The notes under the pieces were generated by a model that had not been told where the DNA came from, did not search any database, and saw only the letters and a program-made list of their open reading frames with translations. The position numbers were made by a program, and so were the translations under genes. Of a stretch of 64,000 nucleotides of DNA, positions 10,001-20,000 are shown piece by piece. The DNA is from JACKHA01 sp041401985 (GTDB taxonomy: Bacteria; Planctomycetota; Phycisphaerae; Phycisphaerales; UBA1924): the NCBI GenBank assembly GCA_041401985.1, contig JAWKTE010000011.1, forward strand, positions 62,001 to 126,000. Reading direction: 5' to 3'. Positions within the stretch are counted from its first letter, which is position 1. Each line of letters begins with the position of its first letter.

Positions 10001-11591
10001 CCAGCGCCGGGCGACGATGCTGCGGGGCACGGCGGAACTGCGGGCACTCGCCGGCGAACGCGACGCGCCGCTGGGCGTGTCGATGGCGGCGTGGCGCACG
10101 CTGGAGGCCACCGGCTGGCCCGCGTCGCCCGAGCAGGTCCAGCAGGAGGCGGCCCTGGCGCGAGGGCTCGTGGAGCGGGCGGGTGCGTTGGGCGAGGCGG
10201 CACGCCGGGATGTTCTGGTCGAGCGGATCAGGACCGGCTCGGCGGCGCGATGGGAACGCGCGGCGAGGGCGGCGATGGGCGGGAATGACGCCGCGGCGCT
10301 CGGTGCGGTGCTCGACGCCCGCCACGAGTTCGCGGTGGCGGACGCGGGACTGCCTGCGCCCCTGCGGTTCAACCTGATGCTCCTGGACCTGCGGCGGTCG
10401 GCGCAGGAGGCGTCGGGCGCCGACGCCCAGGCGCGGACGCTGCTGGCAGAGTTCCTTGCGTCGGCCGACGCGCTGGGGCTGGACCCCTCGGTGATGGCGC
10501 CGGTGGGCGAGTGGCTGGGACAGGCGCGGGCGCTGGTGGGCGACGCGCCCGCAGAGGTCGTGATCGATCCCACCACGCTCGGGCCGGGGGCGATCGGGTG
10601 GCGCGGCGAAGAGGTCGATGGCCAGCGCGTGCGGTTCACGTCGCCCGATGGGGCGGCGACGCTCGAGTTTGTGCGCCTGGACGTGGGCGACAGCGGGCTC
10701 GGGGCCGCGGCTTATCTGTGCACGACCGAACTGAGCGTCGGGGCGCTGCAATGGGCGACGGATCGCGAGGGTCGCGTGTCGCGTCTGCGGGAACTGACCG
10801 CCGCGTCGCCGCCCGAGTCGGCGGTCGGGATCAAGACCTGGGTGTTCGTGACGCGCCCGACCGGCGACGCGATCGTGCCGGCCGACGGGTGGTACCTGGC
10901 CAAAGACCGCCGGCCCGGCGTCGAGCCGCTCGCGCCTGGGCTCGACGCCGGAACGCCCAGCCCGGGCACGCCCGCGACGTGGATCCCGGCGGCTGCGGCG
11001 CAGGAGATCGCCGGCTGGTTCGGCTGCCGACTCCCCAGCGCGGGCGAGTGGCGGGCGGGGCTGGCCCGATACGAGGGCGGCGACGAGGCCCCGGCGTCGT
11101 GGAACCTGCGCGACGCCTCGTGGGCGCCGCAGTTGGCCCACGTGCGGGGCAGCCAGCGGGTGTCGATCAGCGCGCCCGACGACGGCGCGTTCGTGCCCGA
11201 CGAATCGACCGCCCCGACCGGGGCCAGCGCCGAGGTGTTCCCGAACTCGGATCGGTCCGTGTTCTTTGAGGATGTGGGCGTCGGGCACGGCCGGGTGCTG
11301 CGGCACATGGTCGGGAACGTCTCCGAGTTTGTGACGCTCGCCGGCGGCGGGGAGTCGTTCGGCGTGATCGGGGCCTCGGCCCTTTCGGCCCCGCAGGACT
11401 ACCGCACGCTGCTGGCTGGCGCGGAAGTGCCGGGATACACGATCGAGTATGGGTGGGCGGATGTCGGGCTGAGGCCGTGCTTCTCGCTGGACGGCGCGGG
11501 AGGCGTGGCGCCGCTGCATCGGCGGATCCGGCAGTTGGCGGAACGGGCTCCCCTGTTGATGGGGGTGGATGTTCGCGGAGGCGGGGAGTGA
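7050..11591 (+). CDS. TagF-like / transmembrane / FGE-like fusion protein, T6SS-associated
   Basis: This 1513-residue protein appears to have three parts. Residues about 20-210 resemble TagF (the VAVFGKHPGWDDHID and DGKGRQRYPMV segments), a cytosolic T6SS regulator. One hydrophobic segment follows near 353-372, then a Gly/Pro-rich linker. The rest is a long Ala/Arg/Glu-rich helical region and a C-terminal domain that resembles formylglycine-generating enzyme (RLPSAGEW near 1327, GNVSEFV near 1420, a final GLRPCF). The FGE catalytic cysteine pair is not evident, so a binding or sensing role is likelier than catalysis. In Pseudomonas, TagF is a cytosolic repressor and TagR a periplasmic FGE-like activator of the threonine-phosphorylation pathway. 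Here both appear in one chain; their joint role is inference. The TTG at 7050 has CGGAG at good spacing; ATG 7074 is an alternative. Confidence 0.62.
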   Translation: MAVQGLSGMLGRNDASGETRAHVAVFGKHPGWDDHIDDIGLTTERLVQIKRILYVEGIGGNIDAGAWDAMPEEARIAGFEHAFVWRAGGELAVGRFWSSTDGKGRQRYPMVVCAQVRGQPMSWQLRYVLPVLERLEDEFKQAKTAERVRALAENAQKELEALAGDEVAPPDRHAASASATLAGGEAMGPERRGMYRLLYQMERELSSFLRGELRDTSRSRVADLTPRHLRVPRVERGESESLALWWRFVCENVGDAAPLVLLSPRGQGWIDILVGEPSVSLFTCVRAGEQSVPLATDIPYTFDEAFTRRADERIAAASADAGAEAPTKRIAPIGTGGGRSSENGAGGGGLEPRQIAMIAGAAVLGIVVIGGAIALMSGGGGGTSGENPSPPPPPSTGNPTGSNGAGGAGNGAQAAPNTANFGAAEREAFAAWCTKAEWALDVRSRLASADLGLLSADPHLARELVPLLEQLRAQDTAIDPRRAISGAGRASLPSLAESPPVAAQTDEGIARTTAAMDLIRGLERSVSSEAWAARRAVEQAAREAERRGWNALGSSLMGVSNGVRLDGSGALASLTGVIQAAEPSERLIAALRRFDAAARAAAEGAAGDERIARLPELLASVQGAGGADAAQAAGAAAARVEGLADLGESVATLVGRRWGQIDAAYFLAESAAADPAGSVDERTYQAWMQEIRREAYTRLPTDADPRRSWDVERRLTQMGESIGALAQAETPIEPADVERLQTELASLNRGLADLKAESWDRTHEARVRQGAASLDRRVTALQNGFDALTGQLQAQWERETARLAQRSQIEVGSDTLQEAWRTRRDELLARYTAPERLTALTDAAEALEDGLRRIDAAVPEVEVPRDRPGGVDVDALERALRGERERWVSRVLGALAWDGTRMDMAGLDASAAEATRDGRAWLDRVGEACHDMAAAERLLGGAYALDEAGPDGGTLLDLAESAGQDRVGADVAAVFGGLASRVQDQRRATMLRGTAELRALAGERDAPLGVSMAAWRTLEATGWPASPEQVQQEAALARGLVERAGALGEAARRDVLVERIRTGSAARWERAARAAMGGNDAAALGAVLDARHEFAVADAGLPAPLRFNLMLLDLRRSAQEASGADAQARTLLAEFLASADALGLDPSVMAPVGEWLGQARALVGDAPAEVVIDPTTLGPGAIGWRGEEVDGQRVRFTSPDGAATLEFVRLDVGDSGLGAAAYLCTTELSVGALQWATDREGRVSRLRELTAASPPESAVGIKTWVFVTRPTGDAIVPADGWYLAKDRRPGVEPLAPGLDAGTPSPGTPATWIPAAAAQEIAGWFGCRLPSAGEWRAGLARYEGGDEAPASWNLRDASWAPQLAHVRGSQRVSISAPDDGAFVPDESTAPTGASAEVFPNSDRSVFFEDVGVGHGRVLRHMVGNVSEFVTLAGGGESFGVIGASALSAPQDYRTLLAGAEVPGYTIEYGWADVGLRPCFSLDGAGGVAPLHRRIRQLAERAPLLMGVDVRGGGE

Positions 11592-11775
11592 GCGCGGGGA
11601 ATGGGGTGGTGCGGGCCCGGCGCAGAAAGTGCGCCGCTCGGTCCGGTTTGCGTGGCGACCTGTCGCTTGTTAGTGTTCACGTCTGTTCCGGCTGGCCGGG
11701 GGCGCGTTGGGTGCGCCCGGGCTCGTCGACAAGTCGCGGTCTGGCCGACAAGGCTGCTGCTGGGGGTCCGGTGCG
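11592..11775. other. Intergenic region before tpsB with one hairpin
   Basis: This 184-bp stretch separates the TagF-like fusion from tpsB. A 7-bp stem (11618-11624 with 11630-11636) and a five-base loop is visible. No T tract follows it, so it is not an obvious rho-independent terminator. It could hold the tpsB promoter; no convincing -35/-10 pair was identified. Confidence 0.35.
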
Positions 11776-13899
11776 ATGAAGAGGGTGCGCGAGCGGATGG
11801 CGATCTCTGGCGACGGTCGGCGTGTCGTGGCGCTGGCGGCGATGGCGGGTCGGGCGCGGGCTCTCGCGCTGGTTGCCGGCGTGGGGCTCGTGGGGCTGCC
11901 GGCGATCGGCCAGCCCGCCGTGCCGCCGGGCCAGGGCGATCTGACGTCCGGCTCGCAGCCCCCGGCGACGCCGGGCGATACGCCCGCGACGCCCCCGAGC
12001 GGCGGCGAGAGCGTGCCCGCGGCTCCGCCCCCCGGCGGCGGGTTCGACCTGTCGCCTGAGGACACGCTGATGCTGATCCAGGAGCCGACGCCGGGCGACG
12101 GCGAGGCGTACCGGATCGGGCGGATCGACGCGGTGTACGACGTTGACAACCCCGGCTTCCCGCCGATCGAGGAACTGCTGAACGTTCCGTTCGAACTGCT
12201 GGAGTTGCCCGAGGGGTTCGTGCGCCCGCGCGAGAACCTGCCGACGGTGACGGTGACGCTGGCGCAGTTGTCGCAGATGCCGACGCGAACGATGTACGCC
12301 AGCGCGATCGACTCGGCCCTGCGGGCGCTCGTGGACCATCTGAACCGCAACCGCCAGATCCTGGGCGCGTTCGCGACGGTGGACGAACTGGACCTGGCCA
12401 ACTCGCTGGACAACCGGGACGAGGGCCAGACCGGGATCACGATCCGGGTGCTGGCGGCGCGGGTGACCGAGATCCGCACCCTGGGCGCGGGCGAGCGCGT
12501 GCCGCAGGACGACCGGCGCATCGACAACCCCGCGCACACGCGGATCATCGAGCGTTCGCCGGTGGCCGCGGGCGGGCCGGGCGGCGGCGGGCTGCTGCGT
12601 CGGGACCTGATCGACGAGTACGTGCTGCGTCTGAACCGGCACCCCGGTCGGCGCGTGGACGTGGCGGTCGCGCCGGGCGATCCGGAGGACGGCGTCGGGG
12701 CGGCGGTGCTGGACTACCTGGTCTATGAGGCCAAGCCCTGGAGCGTGTACTTCAACGTCTCCAACACGGGCACGGAGCAGACCAACGAGTGGCGCGAGCG
12801 GTTCGGGTTCGTGCACAACCAGCTCACGGGCAACGACGACATCCTGACGATCGACTATGTGACCGCCGGGTTCGACGCGGCCAACTCGATCGAGGTCGGG
12901 TACGACGCGCCGGTCTTCGACGCCGAGCGCCTGCGCTGGCACATCCGGGGCGGGTGGAACGAGTACACCGCGTCGGACATCGGGCAGCTGGGCGACTTCA
13001 ACGGCGAGGGGTACTTCGTCGACGCCGGGCTGTCCTGGAACATCTACCAACACCGCGAGCTGTTCATCGATCTGCTCGGCGGCGTCCGGTTCGAGAACTT
13101 CGAGGTCGACCCGCCGCCGCCCTCGACCGGGGGCGACGAGAGCCTGTGGTTCCCGTACATCGGCGTGTTCGCCGAGCGGAGCACCGACCGGTGGTCGTTC
13201 AGCAGCCTGGCCCGCCTGGAACTCCAGCCCAGCGGCGACGACACGGACCTTGCCGACCTCGGGCGGCTCGACGTCGATGGGACATGGGCGCTGCTCCGCG
13301 GCGAGGCGAACATCTCGTTCTTCCTGGACCCGTTCTTCTACGGGTCGGGCTGGGACACGATCAACGAGGACGTGCGGACCGATCGCGACTCGACCCTGGC
13401 CCACGAGGTGCTCTTCAGCCTGAGGGGTCAGACCTCGTTCGGGGCCCGCCTGATCCCGCAGGCGCAGGAGGTCGCGGGCGGCCTGTACACGGTTCGCGGG
13501 TACGACGAGTCGATCGTGGCGGGCGACGACGCGATCATCTTCACGGCCGAGTACCAGTTCCACCTGCCGCGGGCGCTGGCGATCGAGCCGGAACCCACGG
13601 CGCGGGTGTGGGGGCGTCCGTTCAAGGTCTCGCCGCAGCAGCCGTTCGGGCGTCCGGACTGGGACTGGATCTTCCGCGGGTTCCTGGACATCGGGCACAC
13701 GATCGAGCACGGCGACGTGTCTTCGGAGGGCAACGAGACGCTGGTGGGCGTGGGCGTGGGCACGGAGATCCAGTTCATGCGGAACGCCGGCCTGCGTCTG
13801 GACCTGGGCTTTGCGCTGCAGGACGCCGGGCCGGAGGACGACCTTGTGGCCGAGGCGGGCGACGCGCGGCTGCACGTGCTGTTCTCGCTGCTGTTCTGA
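11776..13899 (+). CDS. TpsB outer-membrane transporter (ShlB/FhaC family)
   Basis: This 707-residue protein starts at ATG 11776, which places a signal peptide at the N-terminus (Arg/Lys-rich, then the hydrophobic segment ALALVAGVGLVGLPAIG). A Pro/Gly-rich linker, a POTRA-like region and a long beta-barrel region follow. The conserved barrel motif VRGY lies at 573-576 (TVRGYDES) and the chain ends in a phenylalanine, as expected of an outer-membrane barrel. TpsB proteins export a cognate TpsA across the outer membrane, and the next gene is a classic TpsA. The frame stays open upstream to 11707, but that start would bury the signal peptide. The placement between T6SS genes is unusual. Confidence 0.86.
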   Translation: MKRVRERMAISGDGRRVVALAAMAGRARALALVAGVGLVGLPAIGQPAVPPGQGDLTSGSQPPATPGDTPATPPSGGESVPAAPPPGGGFDLSPEDTLMLIQEPTPGDGEAYRIGRIDAVYDVDNPGFPPIEELLNVPFELLELPEGFVRPRENLPTVTVTLAQLSQMPTRTMYASAIDSALRALVDHLNRNRQILGAFATVDELDLANSLDNRDEGQTGITIRVLAARVTEIRTLGAGERVPQDDRRIDNPAHTRIIERSPVAAGGPGGGGLLRRDLIDEYVLRLNRHPGRRVDVAVAPGDPEDGVGAAVLDYLVYEAKPWSVYFNVSNTGTEQTNEWRERFGFVHNQLTGNDDILTIDYVTAGFDAANSIEVGYDAPVFDAERLRWHIRGGWNEYTASDIGQLGDFNGEGYFVDAGLSWNIYQHRELFIDLLGGVRFENFEVDPPPPSTGGDESLWFPYIGVFAERSTDRWSFSSLARLELQPSGDDTDLADLGRLDVDGTWALLRGEANISFFLDPFFYGSGWDTINEDVRTDRDSTLAHEVLFSLRGQTSFGARLIPQAQEVAGGLYTVRGYDESIVAGDDAIIFTAEYQFHLPRALAIEPEPTARVWGRPFKVSPQQPFGRPDWDWIFRGFLDIGHTIEHGDVSSEGNETLVGVGVGTEIQFMRNAGLRLDLGFALQDAGPEDDLVAEAGDARLHVLFSLLF

Positions 13900-13917
13900 C
13901 GGCGACCAGATGGGAAA

Positions 13918-13972
13918 CCCCCGATTCGGGGGCGAACGGAGCAGCCACCGATCGGGCGCCGGAACGCGCCCG
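13918..13972 (+). promoter_or_regulatory. Two-hairpin leader between tpsB and tpsA
   Basis: Two perfect short stems occur in tandem: a 6-bp stem with a three-base loop (13918-13923 with 13927-13932), and a 7-bp stem with a six-base loop (13953-13959 with 13966-13972). They lie in the 198-bp gap before tpsA, about 125 bases upstream of its start. A structured leader is plausible; the RNA class is not identified. Confidence 0.35.
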
Positions 13973-14097
13973 GGCGGCTTGAAGAAAGGGTGCGATGGGG
14001 CTCGCGCTGCGGGCTCTGTCGCGTCGTGGGGTGTGTTTTCGGATGGACTCAGGGGGCGGATGGATCGCCCCGGTTCGGTCGATTCGAGGAGGCGGCG

Positions 14098-17000
14098 ATG
14101 TTCAAGGCGCGCGCGGGCAAGGCTGTCGGGTTCCGTTCCAGCAACACGGGTGCTTCGGCAGGCCGGGGTGCTTCGACTGGGCGTGGCTCGCGTGGGCGTC
14201 GGGGGGGCGGGCTTGGCCTGGCCGGACCGGTGCTGACCGTCCTATGCATCGCGGCCCTCCCGGCCGAGGCGGGCGGACCCCGGAACGGGCGTCGCCAGAA
14301 CGGCGTGAGCGGGCAGCGGGTCGTGTCGGGCGAGGCGTCGTTCTCGCGCTCCGGGCGCACGACGACGATCACGGCCAGCGACCGGGCGATCATCGAGTAC
14401 GACCGGTTCAACATCGGGCGACGCCAGACGGTCGAGTTCGTGCAGCCCGGCGCGGAATCGCGCGTTCTCAACCGCATCACGGGCGGGGATCCCTCGCACC
14501 TTCGCGGCACGCTGCGGTCCAACGGCATCGTCTACTTCGTGAACCCGGCGGGCGTGATCTTCGGCCCGAACTCGCGGATCGACGTGGGCGGGCTGTACGC
14601 CGCGGGCGCGAACCTCTCGAACCGCGACTTCCTGGCGGGCAACGACCACTTCACGAACGTGCAGGGGCGCGTGGTCAACCGCGGGGAGATCCACTCGGAC
14701 TCGGTCACGGCGCTGATCGGTCGGCGCGTGGCGAACTTCGGGTCGGTGGTGGCCCCGACGGGCACCGTGACGATGGTCGCGGGCGATGAGGTGTGGATCG
14801 GCGAGCGCGACGGGCACATCTACGCGCGGTTCAGCGTGGACGCGGCGAGCGAGCGCGTGCAGGGCGGCGTGGCCAACCACGGGGCCGTGGTGGCCGACCA
14901 GTTCTACGCCGGCGTGGGCGACTATTTCGCGCTGGCGGTGTTCGACACGTCGCAGGTCCGGGCCCGGATCGCCCAGGTCCGCGGCGGGACGGGCACGACG
15001 ACCAGCGTCGCGGGCGTGATCGACGTCTCGAACCAGACGCCCGGCGGCGTCGGCGGGTCGGTCACGGTCACGGGCGAGCGGGTCGCGCTGCGCGACGCGA
15101 CGATCGACGCGTCCGGGCACGCCGGCGGCGGCGACGTGCGCATCGGCGGCGACTACCAGGGTCGGGGCGACATCCCCAACGCCGAGCGGACCTACCTGTC
15201 CTCCGGGACGACGATCAACGCGGATGCGACCGTCCAGGGCGACGGCGGGCGCGTGATCGTGTGGTCCGATGTGTTCACGAACTACAACGCGTCGATCTCG
15301 GCGCGCGGCGGGGCCCAGGGCGGCGACGGCGGCTTCGCCGAGGTCTCGGGCAAGGACACGCTGGCGTTCCACGGCACGGCGAACCTGTCGGCGACGGACG
15401 GGGCGGCGGGCACGCTCCTGCTGGACCCAAAGGACATCGTGATCGACAACGCGGGCTCCGACCCGGTGCTGGCCAACAACGAGTTCGGTGAGGATCCGAC
15501 CGGGACGGTCACGATGGATCCCGCGGACCTCGAGACCATCCTGGATGCGGGCACGGCGCTGGTGCTGCAGGCCAACAACGACATCACCGTCAACGATCCG
15601 ATCGACTCGACGAACCCGGGACCGGGCGTCAGCGGCGACCTGACGATGCAGGCGGGTCGGAGCGTCGTGCTCAACGCGAACATCACGCTCGAGGACGCGA
15701 GCCTCTCGATCACGGCGAATGAGACGCTCGCCAACGGTGTCGTGGATGCGCAGCGCGACGCCGGTGCGGCCGTCATCTCCATGGCCGACGGCGTGGCGAT
15801 CGACGTTGGCACCGGCAACGTCACCATGACGCTGTCGACCGGCGCGGGGCTGACCAACTTCGCCAGCGGCAACATCACCGTCGAGGACATCACGACCACC
15901 GGGAACGTGACGATCACGAACAACGGGCCGACGGCCGGCTCGTCGATCCTGGTCGAGGCCACCGGGCCGGATTCGCTGATCACCGCGGCGAACCTGGCGC
16001 TGTCGGCCCAGGGGGCCGGCGGGGGCGGGGCGGTCGGCGCGTCGGGCATGCCGATCGCGTTCACCGCGACGAACGTGGAGGCCGCGGCCGATTCGGGCGG
16101 CATCTTCCTTGATACCACCAGCACCGTGAACATCGGCGGGGCTTCCGGCTCGCTGACGGGCCTGGCGACGACCAACGCCGGCGCGATCGAGGTCGCCACC
16201 GGTGCTGGCAACCTCAACACGAGCGAGAACATCACCGGCACGGGCACGGTGGACCTGACGGGCACGGCCATTGGCCTCGGCGGCAACGTGGTCGGCAACG
16301 ACGACGTGGTGCTGACCGGGCCGATCACGATCACCGGTTCGCGGACGATCTCGGCCGGGGCCGGGCAACTGGACGTGGTCAGCACCGTTGCGGTGGGCGC
16401 GGGCGACACGGCGACGTTCATCGGCACGCCCGATGGCGCGACGCCGGCGATCGGGTTCCAGGCGAACGTGACGCCCGGCGCGGGCAGCGTGCTGGTGTTC
16501 GAGCAGGCGACCAACGCGACGGCGTTCAACGTCAATGGCGCGAACACGAACCTGCTGGACAACACCAACGGCCTGAACCGCCTTCAGGACGGGTTCTCGT
16601 CGATCACCATCGGGCGGGCCGATGGCACGCAGAGCATCGCGGTCGGGGCGCTGACGTTCAACGATCCGGTGACGATCCGGACGGCGATGGGCAACATCAA
16701 CCTGAACGGCGCGCTGGCGGGCGCGGGCGACGCGAGCATCACGCTCACGCCGGGGCCGGCCAGCCGCGTGCTGTTCAACGCCAACGGGACGATCCTTTCC
16801 ACCGCGAACCAGAACATCACCATCAACGGGGCCGCGCGGGTTGGCGAGGGCTTCGCGTCCACGGTCTCGACCGGGGCCGGGGCGGGCAACATCTCGATCA
16901 CGGGAATCGTGGACGGCACCAACGCCGGCGCGGCCGAGACGGTGATCTTCAACGCGGGCACGGGCTCGCTGACCACCGGCGTGCTGGGCGCGGGCCAGGC

Positions 17001-20000
17001 GCTGGACCTCGAGACGATCACGATCACCAACGCGGGGATCACGACGCTCGGCGGGGTGAACACGCTGGGCACGTTCTCGACGACCAATCCGCTCACCGGG
17101 GCGTTCAACGCCACGGGCGCGGCGGCGGCGGGCACGGTGACAGTGAACGGCACGTCGATCGACTTCGACTCGACGCTCACGGGCGACGCGGGCGGGATCG
17201 CCCTGAATGGCACGGCCGTCACGCTCGACGGACTGGCCTCGACCACGACCAACGGCAACATCGCCATCACGAACTCTGGCCTGCTGAGCATCAACGGCGG
17301 GCTCACGTCCACGGGCTCGTTCACGCAGACCAACAACGGCGGCACGGTCACGGTCGCCAGCGATGTCTCGGGCGTTGGCGCGACGTTCAACAGCGCGACG
17401 ACGATCAGCGGCACGCGATCGGTCTCGGCCACGACGGGCGCCCTGGCGTTCAACTCGACGCTCGGATTCAGCGGCGGGCCTTCCACCGCAACGCTCACCG
17501 GCGCGACCATCGCCTTCGCGGCCAACGTCACGCCGCAGTCCGGCCAGACGGCCCTGGTGTTCCAGTCGCCGACGGTGACCGACGCGTTCGGCGTGGCCAA
17601 CGGCGCGGGCAACCAGTTGATCTCCGGCGCGTCGCTGGCGTTCCTGCAGAACGGGTTCACGCAGCTCACCTTCGGGCGGGCCGCGGGCCAGCACGCGATC
17701 GGCATCGGCGCGGTCTCGTTCCAGGACCCGGTGCGGTTCCAGACGCCCTCCTCGGGCAACATCACGGTTTCGGGCCTCATCACGGGCACCGACGACGCGA
17801 GCGTGACGCTCGACACCGGCGCGGGCCCGGCCCGGATCATCCTGGATGTGACGGGCAACACCATCGTCACCGCGGGCGACACGATCCTGTTCGACGGGCT
17901 GGTGCGCGTGGCCGAGGGCGAGGCTCCGGTCATCGACTCAGCGGGCGGGCTGATCCGCTTCGGCGGGGCGGTCGACGGGACCACGGGCGGCGCGGCCGAG
18001 TCGCTCACGCTCGACGCCGGGACCGGCAACATCGACTTCCAGACCGTGGCCTCGGCGATCTCCGGCGCGGGCGGCGCGGCCGACGCGACGGGCCTGGCGA
18101 CGCTGACCATCACCGACGCGACGGCGCTGAGCCTCCAATCGCTGCTCATCACGGGCGCGTTCACCACCACCAACCCGCTGGGCGGGGCGGTCCAGGCCCT
18201 GGGCACGGTGCAGGCGGGAACCATCAACCTTGATGCGGACTCGTTCGACTTCGACGCCGCGGTCACCGCCGGCGCGGGCGGGATCGACCTGTCCGGCGGC
18301 AACGGGATCAACTTCGACTCGACGCTGACGGCCGGCGCCGGCGGCGTGACGATGCTCGGCAACATCATGACGTTCGATGCGCTGGTCTCGACCAGCGGCG
18401 GCGGCGACGTGGGCCTCAACGGCTCGGCCATCACGCTCACCGGCGGCATCACCACCGCCGGCGGCGCCGCCAACGTGGCCCTGACCAACTCGGGCCTGCT
18501 GACCATCGGCAACGACGTGACCGCCGACGGCACGTTCACCCAGAACAACAACGGCGGGGCGGTCAGCCTCGCGGGCGACATCAACACGTCCAGCGCCGAC
18601 GGGCTGATCCAGTTCAACTCCGCGGTCACCGCGACGGCAGGCCTGGAACTCAACGCCGGGGCCGGGGCGGTCGACCTGAACTCGACCTTTGCCGCGGGCG
18701 CGAACGACATCGTGTTCACGACCAACGACTTCCTGCCGTCCGGGGACAGCACGGTCACCGGCACGGGCCAGGTCACGCTGCGCCCGGAGAACGTCGGCGA
18801 CGCGATCAACATCGGCTCGGCCGCCGGCGGCGCGCCCGTGGCGACGTACGACCTGTCCGACTTCGCGGCCCTGGCCAACGGGTTCGCGACCATCCACATC
18901 GGCTACGACACCACCGGGACGCACACCGTCCGCATGGGCGGGTTCAACGGCGGCTCGGCCCTGCGCGACGATCTCGAGGTCCACGCCCCTATGGGCGGCG
19001 GGAACATCACGCTCCTGGACTCGACGGACACGGGCGGCAACGACCTGACCTTCGACGGCGTGTTCGCCGCGGGGGCCGCGCTGACGATCGACACCGGCAC
19101 GACCGGGCAACTCGCCTTCGCCGACGATGCGGGCTTCGGCGCGAACAACATCGCCCTCGTGGGCGACATCTTCGCGACCTTCGGCGGCACGCTGACGGGC
19201 TCGGGCGAACTGATCGTCGAGCCGACGACCGCGACGCGGGCCATCGACATCGGAACCGTTGGGGCGCCCCAGGGCGGCATGGTGATCCCGGAGGCGTTCA
19301 TCGACGCCGTGACCGCCGCCGACTTCACGTCGCTACGGGTGGGCCAGAGCACGACCGGGCAGCACTCGATCTTCCTGGGCGCGCTCGGCGGCATCACGCC
19401 GCTGGACTTCGACTTCTCGCTCGTCGCCCCCGTCAACGGCGCGGGCAACCTGGGCGAGGTCCGCCTGCACGGCGACGTGACGCTGGCGGCCAACAACATC
19501 GTGTTCGACGCCGACGTCCGCGTCGACAACACCCTGACCCCGACGATCACCACCGGCGGCGGGAACGCCTCGTTCATGGCCGCGATCTTCGGCACCACCA
19601 CCGGCGCGGACGAGACGCTGACCGTCGACGCCGGGGCCGGCGACATCACCGTGGACGGGACCATCTCGGGCCAGATCGGCGGCGGGACCAACGCCACGGG
19701 TCTGACGCAGGTCACCCTCACCGGCGCGAGCGTCGATCTGAACGGCGTCAACATCGTTGCCGGCTCGACCAATGGCGACGGCTCGCTCACCGTGAACAAC
19801 TCGGGCCTGCTGACCCTGGGCGGGGCGATCAACGCCGCGGGCGGCTTCAGCCAGACCAACGCGGGCGGCACGACGAACCTCGGCGGGAACATCACGACCG
19901 TCAACACCCCGATCGCCTTCATGGGCGCGGTCACGCAGATCGCCGACGCCGAACTCCGGGCCGGCACGGGCGAAATCGCCATCAACGCGGCGTTCAACAC

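Noticed and set aside
7206..11519. Open frame of about 1440 codons antisense to the TagF-like fusion
   Set aside because: Arg/Pro/Gly-rich shadow of the real gene, without a plausible start region or any family motif.
13990..14097. GTG at 13990 as start of the adhesin
   Set aside because: It would add 36 residues before the signal peptide; ATG 14098 has a far better ribosome site.
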